Assembly (NCBI RefSeq): GCF_028623165.1
Contig: NZ_CP117768.1
Span: forward strand, 5,274,001-5,338,000
Length of the DNA stretch: 64,000 bases
Direction: 5' to 3'
Source of the DNA: Nostoc sp. UHCC 0926
Lineage (GTDB): Bacteria > Cyanobacteriota > Cyanobacteriia > Cyanobacteriales > Nostocaceae
Each line of letters begins with the position of its first letter. Position 1 is the stretch's first letter. The notes under the pieces are model-generated. The model saw only the letters and a program-made list of their open reading frames with translations, was not told where the DNA came from and searched no databases. Made by a program: the position numbers and the translations under genes. Below are positions 63,903 through 64,000 of this stretch, piece by piece.

Positions 63903-64000
63903 ATGACACCCAGAGATATTATTCTGGTGGTGTTGGCGCAGCGTCTTGTTGAGAAGGCCGATCCTCAGATTGAGGTCAATTTCTTACACCAACTAAAAAT
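63903..64000 (+). CDS. Partial coding frame at window end
   Basis: An ATG at 63903 opens MTPRDIILVVLAQRLVEKAD, then PQIEVNFLHQLK, to the edge. An earlier in-frame ATG at 63834 would add 23 residues (MLRQRPSPRHFSLSWLAQLP). Too short to identify. Confidence 0.35.
   Translation, partial: MTPRDIILVVLAQRLVEKADPQIEVNFLHQLK

Overview
This window looks like chromosome of a filamentous, heterocyst-type (Nostoc/Anabaena-like) cyanobacterium. The evidence is the very frequent GCGATCGC octamer, heptanucleotide short tandem repeats and small palindromic dispersed repeats between genes, a nifH, and the cyanobacterial block der, ecfT-like, pabB-like, pipX-pipY, sepF, proC and a Ski2-type helicase. No 16S gene is present, so genus is an inference.

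Layout. 1-4.5 kb: a cut-off SMP-30 gluconolactonase is divergent from a Rieske-FAD reductase (frameshifted in a G run), a GMC oxidoreductase and a glycine-zipper protein. 4.7-24 kb is a mosaic: glgX, a CNNM/HlyC-like transporter, an IS5-type transposase remnant, a TauA/SsuA-like binding lipoprotein beside an HD-domain protein, a HAD phosphatase, an aldo/keto reductase coupled to a TTC38-like TPR protein, two MFS exporters, an old yellow enzyme, and a decayed metN-metI-metQ methionine importer. 24-28.6 kb: an orphan nifH preceded by about 1.7 kb without convincing genes, then an Rpn nuclease remnant, a two-repeat CRISPR and a broken cas2. 28.6-39.3 kb is the conserved housekeeping block.

39.6-52.2 kb: a His-rich Zn/Cd-type P-ATPase; a membrane-anchored lectin-fold protein followed by a caspase-like protease, which share a short helical module; a Rieske oxygenase; and a copper/heavy-metal unit made of a MerR regulator, an HMA metallochaperone, a CopA-type ATPase and a 75-residue membrane protein. 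A MerR-type palindrome lies upstream of the chaperone. 53-57.7 kb is two-component signalling (two REC-histidine kinases, a kinase remnant, a NarL-type regulator). 57.8-64 kb: an LpxB-like protein, remnants of a TonB receptor and a DUF2887 nuclease, a Ser/Thr kinase, a CapA-family protein, and tRNA-Ser(CGA).

Two themes stand out. First, small palindromic elements are abundant. At least two have clear terminal inverted repeats plus target-site duplications, one is nested inside another, and several have entered reading frames of conserved enzymes (PabB-like, helicase, CopA, Rieske-FAD) without breaking them. Second, gene decay is frequent (metNIQ, cas2, Rpn, DUF2887, TonB receptor, kinase, transposase). 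The most promising candidate system is the caspase plus lectin-fold membrane protein pair at 43.9-46.5 kb. All functions are read from sequence and family knowledge; no database search was run.
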